A stretch of DNA of 64,000 nt, taken from an uncultured Slackia sp. Lineage in GTDB: Bacteria > Actinomycetota > Coriobacteriia > Coriobacteriales > Eggerthellaceae. This document shows, in pieces, positions 50,652 through 60,416 of this stretch (its first letter is position 1; every line of letters begins with the position of its first letter). The stretch spans positions 240,032 to 304,031 of the forward strand of contig NZ_CAKTVX010000003.1 in the NCBI RefSeq assembly GCF_934630525.1, in the 5' to 3' direction. The notes under the pieces were generated by a model. The model was not told the DNA's origin, made no database searches, and saw nothing but the letters and a program-made list of their open reading frames with translations. The position numbers and the translations under genes are program-made.

Positions 50652-51448
50652 ACGAAGTATTCTCTTTCGGAAGTTATTACCCCGGGGATAGCCCCCTGCA
50701 CAAATGCGACGCGCGCACGAAGCTCACGCTTGGATTCGTGTTCTTGATCGTCGCGCTCATGGCGCAAGGGTTTGCCGGCTTGGGCGTGATTGCGGTGTTC
50801 GTGGCGTTCCTCTATGTGGTGTCGCACATCCCATTCGGCAAAGCCATGCGCTCGCTCGCGCCGCTCATGGCAATCGCGCTCATCTGCGCGCTGCTGAACT
50901 TGTTCGTCGACCAAAGCGGCGAGACGCTGTTCAAATGGGGCATCATCGAAATAAGCACCGGCAGCGTGCATTCATGCCTGTTCGTCGGCTGCCGCATCAT
51001 TTTAATGATGATGGGCATGAGCCTTATCACCATGACCACCACCACGCTCGACCTTACGGCGGCAGTCGAGCAAATGCTGCACCCCTTCGCCCGCTTCGGC
51101 GTGCCCGCGCACGAGCTGGGCATGATCATGGGCATCGCCCTGCGCTTCATGCCGCAGTTCGCAACCGAGCTCGCGAACGTCTATCACGCGCAAATCAGCC
51201 GAGGCGCCGCGCTCGACGGAAGCCCCGTGAAAGGGCTGCGCATGCTTTCAAGCGTAACGATTCCGCTGTTCGCGAGCGTCTTCCGCCATGCAGAAACGCT
51301 GTCGGCCGCCATGGATGCGCGCTGCTACCACGGCGAGGAGGGCCGCACGAGGCTCCACCCGCTGCGCTATTCGAAATTCGACGCGTTCGCCATTGCCGCG
51401 TTCGCCGTGCTCGTGTGCGGCGTTGTCGCCGTAAACGCGCTGCTCTAG
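50648..51448 (+). CDS. ecfT: ECF transporter transmembrane component EcfT
   Basis: 266 aa, about six helices, with the coupling-helix region RGAALDGSPVKGLRM and a later AMDARCYHG, the X-R-G/A-type motifs of EcfT. It joins the ATPase and the S component. ATGA overlap with the ATPase gene; 12 bp before the next gene. Confidence 0.93.
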   Translation: MNEVFSFGSYYPGDSPLHKCDARTKLTLGFVFLIVALMAQGFAGLGVIAVFVAFLYVVSHIPFGKAMRSLAPLMAIALICALLNLFVDQSGETLFKWGIIEISTGSVHSCLFVGCRIILMMMGMSLITMTTTTLDLTAAVEQMLHPFARFGVPAHELGMIMGIALRFMPQFATELANVYHAQISRGAALDGSPVKGLRMLSSVTIPLFASVFRHAETLSAAMDARCYHGEEGRTRLHPLRYSKFDAFAIAAFAVLVCGVVAVNALL

Positions 51449-51460
51449 AAAGGAGAGGCC

Positions 51461-51892
51461 ATGCCTGAAAACGAAATGCCCGCCGAAGGACTCGAGAAGG
51501 TTCTGCAATATATGACCTCGGTGCCCGCCTGGTATTTGGCGACGAGCATCAACGGCCAGCCCCACGTGCGTCCATTCTCGTTCGCCCAAATCCAAGACGG
51601 CAAGCTGTGGTTTGTAACCGCCACCACGAAAGACGTGTGGCAGGAGCTTCTGCAAAACCAGCTCTTCGAAGCTACTTCATGGTGGCCGGGGCACGGCTGG
51701 CTCATTTTGCGCGGCAAGGCGGGGTTGGTCGACGAGGCGTCGCCCGAAATGCGCGAAGCCGGGTGGCAGCATCTCGAAGGCCTCGGCGAACACTACGACG
51801 GACCGAACGATGAGACGCTCGTCTTCTTCAGCGCCGAAGAGCCCCAAGCATGGATTTGCGACCACGAAGAATGGGTGCCTGTGGAGCTGTAA
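51461..51892 (+). CDS. Pyridoxamine 5'-phosphate oxidase-like FMN-binding protein
   Basis: 143 aa, FMN-binding split-barrel. PAWYLATSINGQPHVRPFSF is the flavin/substrate strand of the PNPOx-like family (NimA/HugZ relatives), and KLWFVTATTKDVWQEL follows. AAAGGAGAG precedes ATG 51461, 12 bp after ecfT, so it is in the riboflavin transporter operon. Likely a flavin-dependent reductase; the substrate is not predictable. Confidence 0.85.
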   Translation: MPENEMPAEGLEKVLQYMTSVPAWYLATSINGQPHVRPFSFAQIQDGKLWFVTATTKDVWQELLQNQLFEATSWWPGHGWLILRGKAGLVDEASPEMREAGWQHLEGLGEHYDGPNDETLVFFSAEEPQAWICDHEEWVPVEL

Positions 51893-52030
51893 GCTTCCGC
51901 ACCCCCGCACGGCACAGCGTCGCCACATGCAGCGACGCACAGAGCCCGCCCGCCTCGCCTCGCTGCAAGGGACGATGCATGGAACTCACGCGGCACGGCG
52001 TGTAGACAACATATATATAAGGAGTACCGC

Positions 52031-52450
52031 ATGGACGAAATCGTACAGTATCTCACGGGCATTCCCGCATGGTATTTGGCCACCATCGACGCGGCCGACC
52101 CCACGCAGCCTCGCGTGCGCCCGTTCTCGTTCGCCGCGCAGGCCGACGGCAAGCTGTGGTTTTCCACGTCGCGCGACAAAGACGTATGGCTCGAGCTTGA
52201 GGCGAATGCCAAGTTCGAGCTTTCCGGGTGGAAGCCGGGCGAGTGCTGGATTGTCGTGGAAGGCGAAGCCGAGCTCGCCGACGACGAGATATGCCCCGAC
52301 GAGGTTCGCCAAGCGGGCTTCGAACACATGGTGGGCATCGGCGAGCACCATGATTCCCCCAACGACGGCCGTCTAGCGTTTTTCAGCGTGAAGAACGGCA
52401 CGTGCCGCATTTGCGACATCGACGGCAGCGAGCGAAAGTTTCAGTTCTAA
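52031..52450 (+). CDS. Pyridoxamine 5'-phosphate oxidase-like FMN-binding protein (paralogue)
   Basis: 139 aa, clearly related to the protein 140 bp upstream (PAWYLATIDAADPTQPRVRP, then KLWFSTSRDKDVWLEL). The two probably arose by tandem duplication. AAGGAG precedes ATG 52031. Same broad function as its neighbour. Confidence 0.85.
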   Translation: MDEIVQYLTGIPAWYLATIDAADPTQPRVRPFSFAAQADGKLWFSTSRDKDVWLELEANAKFELSGWKPGECWIVVEGEAELADDEICPDEVRQAGFEHMVGIGEHHDSPNDGRLAFFSVKNGTCRICDIDGSERKFQF

Positions 52451-52529
52451 GCCGCACGCCAGCCTTCAAGTTTCGCCCAACCGCGACCCGCGCGTCCACT
52501 TTGCTCGGGCTCATAGCCCCTCATGAACC

Positions 52530-52567
52530 AATCGCTTCCGCCAGTTGCGCGCGGAGGCGATTTCTTT
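52530..52567 (+). terminator. Intrinsic terminator after the FMN-binding proteins
   Basis: AATCGCTTCCGC (52530-52541) pairs with GCGGAGGCGATT (52551-52562) with one wobble, followed by TCTTTG. Confidence 0.8.
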
Positions 52568-52673
52568 GCTTTGCGGGCAGCCCTTTCACCACCGCATCAT
52601 TTTTCTTTCGATTTGGTGTCGTTCACCTTTGTAAAGTTCAGATTAAATTGGACGAGTGGTATCATGTATCCTC

Positions 52674-54095
52674 ATGGATACAATAATTAATGCTCTCACT
52701 CAAATCGATGCTGTCGTATGGGGCCCGGCGATGATTTGCCTGCTCTTGGGCTCGCATATCTTCCTGACCATTCGTACAGGGTTCATTCAGCGCAAGCTGC
52801 CGACAGCCATCAAAATGTCCCTCGCTAAAGACGAAGACGCCGAAGGCGACGTAAGCCAATTTGGCGCGCTTGTCACGGCTCTCGCCGGCACCATCGGCAC
52901 GGGATCCATCGTCGGCGTCGCGACCGCCATTATCGCCGGCGGCCCGGGCGCCGTCTTCTGGATGTGGCTCACCGGCGTATTCGGCATCGCTACCAAGTAT
53001 TGCGAAGTGTTCGCGTCGGTCAAATACCGCGTGAAAGACCACAAGAGCGAAATGCTCGGCGGCGCGATGTACGCATGGGAACGAGCGTTCAAGCGCACTG
53101 ATGGCAGCGTGCCCTGGTGGGCCAAGCTTGGAGCGGTTGCGTTTGCCGCCTTCGCCGTTATCGCAACCATCGGCACGGGCTCCGCAGTGCAGTCGGCTGC
53201 CATTACCGGCATCATTGAGTCGAGCTTTCCGGGCGTTCCCGATTGGGCTATCGCGCTCGTGATTGCCATCGCCGTGGCGCTCGTTATTTTCGGCGGCGTG
53301 AAATCCATCTCGAGCGTTGCCGAGAAGCTCGTGCCATTCATGGCCATCGCTTACTTTGGCGGCTGCATGGTCATTCTCGCCATCAATTGGCAATACGTCG
53401 GCCCCGCGCTCGCGATGATTTTCGAATGCGCGTTTACCTCGAAGGCCGCATTCGGCGGCGCCGTTGGCTCGGGCATTATGGTCGCCTTGCAGTTCGGCTG
53501 CGCGCGCGGCTTGTTCTCGAACGAATCGGGCTTGGGTTCGGCTCCTATCGTGGCGGCTGCCGCTGCAACGAAGAACCCCGCACGTCAGGCGCTCGTCGCC
53601 ATGACGGGCACGTTCTGGTCGACCGTCGTGATTTGCGCCGTTACGGGCATCGTGCTCGTTGCCGTTGGCATCGCCAATCCCGGCCTTATCGAGAATGGCG
53701 GCATTAAGGAAGGCGCCGCGCTCGCTTCGGCGGCGTTCGCGACCATTCCTTACATTGGCACCCCGATTCTCGTACTCGGCATGGTGAGCTTCGCGTACTC
53801 CACCATTTTGGGCTGGAGTTACTACGGAAACCGCTGTGTGACCTACCTGTTCGGCGCGAAAGCGCAGCTTCCTTACCAGGTGTTCTACGTGATCATCGGC
53901 TTTTTGGGCGCCGTCGGAATCGGCGACGCGGTCTGGCTCGTTTCCGACATCGGCAATGCGCTCATGGCTATTCCGAACATCATCATGGTGCTCGCGCTTT
54001 CGGGCCTTATCGCTCGCGAAACCAAGCATTATGTCTACGACGGCAATCTCGATGAAGTGTGCGAAGACGAAATTCCCGTGGTGGAATCGAAGTAG
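52674..54095 (+). CDS. AGCS-family sodium:amino-acid (alanine/glycine) symporter
   Basis: 473 aa, about ten helices. Motifs ALAGTIGTGSIVGVATAI, GPGAVFWMWLTGVFGIATKY and SNESGLGSAPIVAAAA are diagnostic for the alanine/glycine:cation symporter family. ATG 52674 has no strong ribosome site; an in-frame ATG is 18 bp upstream. Terminators flank it on both sides, so it is monocistronic. Confidence 0.93.
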   Translation: MDTIINALTQIDAVVWGPAMICLLLGSHIFLTIRTGFIQRKLPTAIKMSLAKDEDAEGDVSQFGALVTALAGTIGTGSIVGVATAIIAGGPGAVFWMWLTGVFGIATKYCEVFASVKYRVKDHKSEMLGGAMYAWERAFKRTDGSVPWWAKLGAVAFAAFAVIATIGTGSAVQSAAITGIIESSFPGVPDWAIALVIAIAVALVIFGGVKSISSVAEKLVPFMAIAYFGGCMVILAINWQYVGPALAMIFECAFTSKAAFGGAVGSGIMVALQFGCARGLFSNESGLGSAPIVAAAAATKNPARQALVAMTGTFWSTVVICAVTGIVLVAVGIANPGLIENGGIKEGAALASAAFATIPYIGTPILVLGMVSFAYSTILGWSYYGNRCVTYLFGAKAQLPYQVFYVIIGFLGAVGIGDAVWLVSDIGNALMAIPNIIMVLALSGLIARETKHYVYDGNLDEVCEDEIPVVESK

Positions 54096-54141
54096 TTCGA
54101 CGAAGTGTTCTGCCAAGCAGAGCAAATAGAATATGCACGCG

Positions 54142-54169
54142 AACGGCGGCCATTGAGCCGCCGTTTTTT
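54142..54169 (+). terminator. Intrinsic terminator after the symporter
   Basis: AACGGCGGC and GCCGCCGTT (54142-54150 and 54157-54165) form a perfect stem followed by TTTTTT. Confidence 0.95.
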
Positions 54170-54378
54170 GTGGCCGAAAACCCCTACTGAGCAAAACCCA
54201 AAAACCGGGGTCGTCCACCAAAGAGAGCTCGAGAGCCGAGGCCACTTATTCGCCAACGCGACGCATCGAAGACCAAATGCACGGATTCCGCTCGCGCGAG
54301 TATTTATGCCATTCGTCCCGATTTATCACCCAAGCTTATGAATTCGCCGCCGTTTGCCGCGCGAACATGCCGCTTACC

Positions 54379-54406
54379 GCCGCTTTAGTCCACTAAAGCG
54401 GCTTTC
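54379..54406 (+). terminator. Second hairpin upstream of the unknown protein
   Basis: GCCGCTTTAGT (54379-54389) pairs with ACTAAAGCGGC (54392-54402), followed by TTTCTG. Between 54170 and 54378 I see no gene. Confidence 0.55.
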
Positions 54407-54474
54407 TGTAACCTGAAAGCAACACGTTCGTTACAATTTCGCCAGCCATTGAGAGGCGAGGAGAAACATACCGC

Positions 54475-55068
54475 ATGTACGACAAGCACACGGAAGAGCA
54501 GGAGCAGGCGGCCCACAGGCCGAAGCCCGGAAACGAGATTACCGCCAAAAGCGAACTCGTCCTTGAACGTTTGCTCGCCGCGCATGGGGCGTGGTTCGAT
54601 GTAACGCGAGACGTCACCGTCGCAGGCCGCGCTTTTCGCGCGCTCGCGCAGTTCCATTCCTTCGGCGAGCAATATGTGCTCGTGAAGCGCGTGAAGCTGT
54701 GGGAGGCCGAAGAGCACGAGTACATGCTGTTCGACGTGTGCGACCATGTTGACGAAGCGGCGGCGCGTTCCTACGTCGAGTTCATGAAGAACGAAGCGCT
54801 CGAACTCGTGAAGCCCGAACCGAACCATATGTCCTCGTTCAGAACGCTGGTCGTAATCGCCAATTCGGCGAGCGATGAAGCATGCTCCCTGTTCCGCAAA
54901 ACGAGCCACCGCAAGAATTTCATGTGGGGGATTCGCGGATGGAGCGACGTGCGACTCGCGCTCATCGATTTGTCGAAGCCGCAAGGCTCCCGCGTCGTGT
55001 GCAACGGCGCCGCCAAGCGCATTCGCAAATCGCTTGAGGCGAATGCCGCCGACACACTTCGCGACTAG
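54475..55068 (+). CDS. Unknown soluble protein
   Basis: 197 aa, unrecognised. No signal peptide or membrane segment; the start is charged (KHTEEQEQAAHRPKPG) and the rest alpha/beta with repeated acidic/aromatic blocks such as ARSYVEFMKNEALELVKPE and RKNFMWGIRGWSDVRLAL. It has a solid open frame with codon use like its neighbours. A terminator-like hairpin lies just upstream and CstA follows 105 bp later. Function unknown. Confidence 0.72.
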   Translation: MYDKHTEEQEQAAHRPKPGNEITAKSELVLERLLAAHGAWFDVTRDVTVAGRAFRALAQFHSFGEQYVLVKRVKLWEAEEHEYMLFDVCDHVDEAAARSYVEFMKNEALELVKPEPNHMSSFRTLVVIANSASDEACSLFRKTSHRKNFMWGIRGWSDVRLALIDLSKPQGSRVVCNGAAKRIRKSLEANAADTLRD

Positions 55069-55173
55069 CCGTTTCAAGCTCTCTATGGCACAGGCCGCTC
55101 GTCAGGTTGCCACGACGCTGCGGCCACCCCTGGGCGCCATCGCCCAACGTTGCTATATATAGAGGAGTTTTAC

Positions 55174-56922
55174 ATGAATGCCATGCTGGTTCTGCTCATC
55201 GGCGCGGCTATCCTCGTCGTGGGCTATATCTTCTACGGCGGTTGGCTTGCCAAGCAATGGGGCGTCAACGCCGATCGCGTAACGCCTGCCCACGAATTCG
55301 AGGACGGCGTCGACTACGTTCCCGCCAAGCCCTACGTCGTTTTGGGCCACCATTTCTCGTCCATCGCGGGCGCGGGCCCCATTAACGGCCCCATTCAGGC
55401 AGCCGTGTTCGGCTGGGTTCCGGTGCTTTTATGGGTACTCATTGGCGGTATTTTCTTCGGCGCCATGCATGACTTCGGCGCCCTGTTCGCATCGCTGCGC
55501 CACAAGGGCCAGACGCTCGCGAGCGTTATTCAAGAAAACATCGACGACACCGCGAAGAAGCTGTTCTGCATCTTCGCGTACCTCACGCTGATTTTGGTCG
55601 TCGCTGCTTTCGCATCTATCGTCGCCGGCACGTTCGCCGTGGTTCCCAATGCCGATGGCGTTGTGGAAATGACGGGTACAAACCTTGCGAACAGCCGCAC
55701 CGCCATGATTTCCGTTCTGTTCATCGTCGCCGCTGTCATTTGGGGCATCGCGCTTCGTGGCCGTTCCATTCCCGGCCCCGTGAACATCGCGCTGGCTATT
55801 GTGGTTATCGTCGCCGTGGTTGCGATTGGCTACAACTTCCCGGTTTTCGAGCTCAACAACTTCACCTGGATGTGGATTGTGGGCGCCTATATTCTGGTCG
55901 CTTCGGTCGCCCCGGTGTGGATTCTGCTGCAGCCGCGCGACTACCTTTCGAGCTACCTGCTCTACGGCATGATCGCCCTCGCCCTGGTGGGCATCGTGGG
56001 CGCAGGCGTTACCGGCGCCGCCACCAATCTGGACATTCCAGCGTTTACCGGTTTCACCGCCGTGAAGGGCGACAGCAAAGTCGCGACCACAGGCTTCCTG
56101 TTCCCGGCGCTGTTCATCACCATCGCGTGCGGCGCGATTTCGGGCTTCCACAGCCTGGTGGCTTCGGGCACCACGTCCAAACAGCTCGACCATGAAAGCG
56201 AAGCGCAGCCCATCGCCTATGGCGGCATGCTGCTCGAGTGCCTGGTCGCCATTATTTCGCTGTGCGCCGTGGCGTTCGTGTTCGACGGCTACATGGACGG
56301 TACCTATGCATCGCCCACGCAGGTTTTCGCAGGCGGTCTCTCGCAGATGCTCGGCTGCATCCCCGGCCTTTCCGGCGCTGAGGACATTGCATACTCGCTG
56401 CTGATTCTGGCCGTTTCGGTGTTCTGCCTGACTTCGCTCGACACCGCAACCCGCCTTGGCCGTTACATGTTCCAGGAGCTCTTCATTCCCGCAGGCAAGA
56501 CCCGCGAAGAGCTTTCCGGTTGGCGCAAGTTCTTCTCGAATCCCGTTGTGGCGACTCTTATCACGGTGACGCTCGGCGTTGCGCTCGGCCTTACCGGCTA
56601 CCAGCTCGTGTGGCCGCTGTTCGGCGCCGCCAACCAGCTGCTCGCCGCGCTTGGCCTGCTGGCCGTGTGCGCGTGGCTCGGCAATGCCGGCCGCAACAAC
56701 AAGATGTTCTATGTTCCCATGGTGTTCATGCTCATCGTGACGCTGACCTCGCTCGTGCTTACCATGCAGGCGAAGTTCCTGGCCATCGCAGGCGGCGCAC
56801 TCACGCTGGCCAACGGCCTGCAGCTCGTGCTCGCGGTACTGCTTGCCGTGCTCGCTGTGGTACTTGCCGTTAAGGGCGCGCGCGTGATTTTCGGCAATAA
56901 GAAGAAGGAGATTGCCGAGTAG
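55174..56922 (+). CDS. cstA: Carbon starvation protein A-type peptide/pyruvate transporter
   Basis: 582 aa with about 16 helices. The N-terminal HHFSSIAGAGPINGPI and PVLLWVLIGGIFFGAMHDF and the later ARQ-type helix pairs are hallmarks of the CstA family, which includes peptide and pyruvate uptake systems. ATG 55174 is preceded by GAGGAG; the upstream ATG at 55150 lacks a site. The substrate in this organism is not predictable. Confidence 0.92.
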   Translation: MNAMLVLLIGAAILVVGYIFYGGWLAKQWGVNADRVTPAHEFEDGVDYVPAKPYVVLGHHFSSIAGAGPINGPIQAAVFGWVPVLLWVLIGGIFFGAMHDFGALFASLRHKGQTLASVIQENIDDTAKKLFCIFAYLTLILVVAAFASIVAGTFAVVPNADGVVEMTGTNLANSRTAMISVLFIVAAVIWGIALRGRSIPGPVNIALAIVVIVAVVAIGYNFPVFELNNFTWMWIVGAYILVASVAPVWILLQPRDYLSSYLLYGMIALALVGIVGAGVTGAATNLDIPAFTGFTAVKGDSKVATTGFLFPALFITIACGAISGFHSLVASGTTSKQLDHESEAQPIAYGGMLLECLVAIISLCAVAFVFDGYMDGTYASPTQVFAGGLSQMLGCIPGLSGAEDIAYSLLILAVSVFCLTSLDTATRLGRYMFQELFIPAGKTREELSGWRKFFSNPVVATLITVTLGVALGLTGYQLVWPLFGAANQLLAALGLLAVCAWLGNAGRNNKMFYVPMVFMLIVTLTSLVLTMQAKFLAIAGGALTLANGLQLVLAVLLAVLAVVLAVKGARVIFGNKKKEIAE

Positions 56923-57029
56923 GGCAGGCGTAGGGACAAAACTCTGGAAAGCGTCGTGTTCGAAAGCGCTAATCCTGCTTTCCTGGAGCCAATTCCGCAA
57001 ATGCATTCACGTAGCCTCACGGCTGCCTT

Positions 57030-57056
57030 AAGGGTCCGCCTCGGCGGGCCCTTTTT
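57030..57056 (+). terminator. Intrinsic terminator after cstA
   Basis: AAGGGTCCGCC (57030-57040) pairs with GGCGGGCCCTT (57043-57053), then TTT. Confidence 0.9.
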
Positions 57057-57180
57057 CGTTGCTTTTCTCTGTCCCATCCCTTCCATTGCGATACTCATTC
57101 TTTTCGTGCGACACGCATCGTGCCTGATTGGAGACAATTTCTAATAAGCGGCACATGCCGCACGAACAAGGAGGGAAATT

Positions 57181-58737
57181 ATGGGTACATCTATCGCAAA
57201 CGAGTCGAGCGTGTCTCGACGTTCGTTCCTCACGGCCGCAAGCATCGGCGCGGCAGGAATCATAGGAGCAAGTATGCTTCCTGGATGCTCCAGCGAAAAA
57301 GGAGCCAGCGCCGAGGGCGACGCATGGGATCTCGAGACCGACGTCGTCGTTGTGGGCTCCGGCGCGGCAGGCGTTGCCGCCGCAGTAACGGCAATCGAAG
57401 AAGGATCCGAAGTCGTCATGGTCGAAAAGGCCGACCTCATCGGCGGAGCGACAAGTGCGACCGTCCAGTATTGCGCCCCAACGTCTTCGCTGGCAATTCC
57501 ACAGAATTTCGATGACGTGACCGATAGCGCAGAGCTCATGTTCGAAAACGCCATGGAAGTTTCCGAGGGAACTGCCGACCCCACCCTGGTCAAAATCTGG
57601 TGCGACGGCGCGGCTGACGCGATCGACTGGATGATTGACCATGGATGCGAATTCAAGGAAACGCTAAAGATTTGCGAAGGCCGACAAGGACAGGGCAAAT
57701 ACATCGCAAAAACTGCTGGCGAGCTTACAACGAAGCTCATTCCAATCATTCAAGAAAAGGCAACATTGCTCAACAATTGCCCGCTTGAAAGCCTTGTTGC
57801 GAATGAAGAAGGCCGCATCGTTGGAGCCGTCTGTCTCGAGGGCGGCAAGGAAAAGCGCATTCGCGCGCGCAAGGCGGTTGTCATCTGCTCTGGCCCCTGG
57901 ACCAATGACGAGGTAATGATTCCTCGCCACATGAACAAACTGCCCGAAACGCCCGCTGCGGCTGGAGAGACTTTCGCTTCACTGGGCATGCCCTATGGTC
58001 CGTTTACCGGCGAAGCGATTCGCGCGGCCCAAAAGGCCGGCGCGGCCGTTCGCCATATGGAGTACTGCGTGCCCGAACCGTGCTATTCGACTTCGGACCT
58101 CATGTCTCAGGGTGTCGCTGTTGCAGGTATCACCCGTGTCGTTGGGCAGGTCATGGTAGGCTCAAACGGCAAGCGATTTACCGACGAAGGCAAAACCCGC
58201 GGTGCCATTGCCCGCGACGTGCTCAAACTTGAAGACAACGTGTTCTATCCCGTGCTCGACGGCCATTTCGTTCCAACGCAGGTAAATCCAAAGGAAGAGG
58301 TTCTTCAGAAATGGATCGATGGAGGCTTTGTGGTAACCGCAGACACCCTCGAAGAAGTCGCATCCAAAGCCGAATCGAACTTCGGAATCCCTGCAGACAC
58401 GCTTATCGCAAGCATCCAAGCCTACAATGAGGGTTGCGGTACTGGCCTGGACGAATTCGGCAAAGACCCCCATTTCCTTACCCCAATCAACCAGGCGCCA
58501 TTCTACGTTGGCCCCGTTGAAACTTGCATCATGCTCTATACCCACGGCGGTCTTGACGCAGACGAAAACGCTCGCGTACGCAACGCCGACGGCGACGTGA
58601 TCCCCGGCCTTTACGCAGCTGGGATGTGCACGGGCGGACAATTCGGCACCGACACCGTTTCGGGAAGCTGGCAAACAAACTCCATCGTATTCGGTAGAAT
58701 TGCGGGTGCGAATGCATCGAAGGAAACTGCAGAATAA
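57181..58737 (+). CDS. Tat/lipoprotein FAD-dependent reductase (fumarate reductase-like)
   Basis: 518-aa exported flavoprotein. Twin-arginine motif SRRSFLTAA, lipobox MLPGC (Cys36), FAD motif GSGAAG (59-64) and a C-terminal GLYAAGMCTGGQFG block. No FMN_bind domain. AAGGAGGG precedes the ATG. It is followed by a terminator and a membrane LuxR gene on the same strand, the regulator most likely to act on it. Substrate unknown. Confidence 0.88.
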   Translation: MGTSIANESSVSRRSFLTAASIGAAGIIGASMLPGCSSEKGASAEGDAWDLETDVVVVGSGAAGVAAAVTAIEEGSEVVMVEKADLIGGATSATVQYCAPTSSLAIPQNFDDVTDSAELMFENAMEVSEGTADPTLVKIWCDGAADAIDWMIDHGCEFKETLKICEGRQGQGKYIAKTAGELTTKLIPIIQEKATLLNNCPLESLVANEEGRIVGAVCLEGGKEKRIRARKAVVICSGPWTNDEVMIPRHMNKLPETPAAAGETFASLGMPYGPFTGEAIRAAQKAGAAVRHMEYCVPEPCYSTSDLMSQGVAVAGITRVVGQVMVGSNGKRFTDEGKTRGAIARDVLKLEDNVFYPVLDGHFVPTQVNPKEEVLQKWIDGGFVVTADTLEEVASKAESNFGIPADTLIASIQAYNEGCGTGLDEFGKDPHFLTPINQAPFYVGPVETCIMLYTHGGLDADENARVRNADGDVIPGLYAAGMCTGGQFGTDTVSGSWQTNSIVFGRIAGANASKETAE

Positions 58738-58787
58738 AGCGTTGGCCAGCCGGTAAAACGCTTTCAATTCTCAATATGAGGGAACAG

Positions 58788-58818
58788 ACGGAGCTTGCGC
58801 AACGCAAGCTCCGTTTCG
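58788..58818 (+). terminator. Intrinsic terminator after the flavoprotein
   Basis: ACGGAGCTTGCG (58788-58799) pairs perfectly with CGCAAGCTCCGT (58803-58814) with a CAA loop, followed by TT. Confidence 0.85.
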
Positions 58819-58833
58819 TGCACGGAGGGACTT

Positions 58834-60390
58834 ATGAGGATTGCCGCCGATGCGAACATAACAAAAACAAGGCGTATGGCACTCGCCGCAATCGCGGTAA
58901 TGGGTTTCGGCCTGCTTCAAGGAGCACGATTCATCGATGTTAATTCAGGGCCCTACAGCGCGCATTCGCTTGCGCTTTTCGGTCTATTCGTCGATGGCGC
59001 GACCCTGCTTACCGTCGCCGTGCTTTCGTATTTTGGGAAAACCGACGACAACCGCAAACTCTACTGCGCAGGAGCGATTTCGTGCGCGCTCTATCTCGCT
59101 TTATCGCTTTTCAATCTTGGCGACGCGGCCATTCACCAGGTATTCGCCGGTCTCACATGGTCGCTCAACGTTCTATGCTGGATGGAGATCTTCACCAACT
59201 ATAAACCACGCTTCGCTCTCATCATGATTGCGCTTGCCTACGCGGTGAATGTTGCGGTGAAACCGCTCCTCGGGGCCTTAGACCTGCCGGTCGATGGCGC
59301 ACTCGCCGCATTCATGGCCATTTCAATTGTCCTACTCGGCATTTGCATTCGCTACGATAAGGCGATTGCCCATGACACCCTCGTACATGAACGAGCTTCC
59401 AGTGACGCACCGTGCCACGAAACGACCACGCTTTCGGAGGCATTTTCCCGCGCACGCCGAGCCGTCGCCTGCGCTTTTGCCTTTTCTTTTGTTTGCGGAT
59501 TCGTTATCGAAGCCGACTTGCTTGCCACGAGCATGGAATACGCGCAGAGCAACGAAACGGCGCTCATTTGTCTCGCCGCAGCGATTCTTATGGTCTTCGC
59601 ATTGCTCGCTTTTTCGGTTCGAAAAGCAAATATCGACTACATGTGCCCCATAGCCGCCGCCTGGATTGCAACAGCTTTGTTCACGCGATCTACGGGATTG
59701 CTCGAAGACTCAGTATCGGGCAGCATCATGACGGCAACATTGATTTCATTCTACGTGCTACTCTGGCTCATGCTCGTGAGCGAAGCTCACGAGAGGAAGC
59801 TCCCCGCGTTTTTCCTGCTCGGTCTTGCCCTGGGAGTCGCACGCTTGTCAGTTATGGCGGGTCGGGCATGCGCCGACTGGGCCATTGGCGGCAACCTCAT
59901 CGTTCAGAGCGCCGTAAGCGCCGTAAGTCTTTGGGCGCTTTCAATTGCCGTTTCAGCCATATTCTTCGTCTATTTGCGTTATTCCTCAAAACGCTTACGG
60001 GGCGGCTTCGACGAAACCGCCCCCGATGAAGACAGACAGCAATCGCCCCACATGGAGAAAATCGAGTCCAACAAGACCACAGGCGATGTGGCGCCGGCAA
60101 GCGAAGAGATTGCGCCGACCACCCCCGACGCAGACCCGTGGGACGAAGCGTTCGATATGTTTGCCCAGCGCTACGCCCTCTCCGACCGCGAGGCACAAAT
60201 CGTGCGCGAATTCGCTGCCGGACGAAGCGCGAGATATTTAGCTGAGTGGTATATGCTCTCGGAGCATACCGTCAAAACACACTTACGCAGGGCCTATACA
60301 AAAGTTGGCGTGCACTCCCGTCAGGAACTCATTGACGCAATAGAAGAGATGCGCGCCGAATCATTCAAGAGCGCAAAAGAAAAGGCGTAG
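58834..60390 (+). CDS. LuxR-family regulator with multi-span membrane N-terminus
   Basis: 518 aa from ATG 58834, with GGAGGG nearby. About twelve hydrophobic segments are followed by a linker (about 395-440) rich in Asp/Glu/Ser and a LuxR helix-turn-helix (LSDREAQIVREFAAGRSARY through VGVHSRQELIDAIEEM). Same type as the regulators at 6048 and 8466. It sits between two flavoprotein genes, upstream one parallel and downstream one convergent. Either may be its target. Confidence 0.86.
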   Translation: MRIAADANITKTRRMALAAIAVMGFGLLQGARFIDVNSGPYSAHSLALFGLFVDGATLLTVAVLSYFGKTDDNRKLYCAGAISCALYLALSLFNLGDAAIHQVFAGLTWSLNVLCWMEIFTNYKPRFALIMIALAYAVNVAVKPLLGALDLPVDGALAAFMAISIVLLGICIRYDKAIAHDTLVHERASSDAPCHETTTLSEAFSRARRAVACAFAFSFVCGFVIEADLLATSMEYAQSNETALICLAAAILMVFALLAFSVRKANIDYMCPIAAAWIATALFTRSTGLLEDSVSGSIMTATLISFYVLLWLMLVSEAHERKLPAFFLLGLALGVARLSVMAGRACADWAIGGNLIVQSAVSAVSLWALSIAVSAIFFVYLRYSSKRLRGGFDETAPDEDRQQSPHMEKIESNKTTGDVAPASEEIAPTTPDADPWDEAFDMFAQRYALSDREAQIVREFAAGRSARYLAEWYMLSEHTVKTHLRRAYTKVGVHSRQELIDAIEEMRAESFKSAKEKA

Positions 60391-60416
60391 CAGCTCACTG
60401 CCGCCACGCCTTCTTA

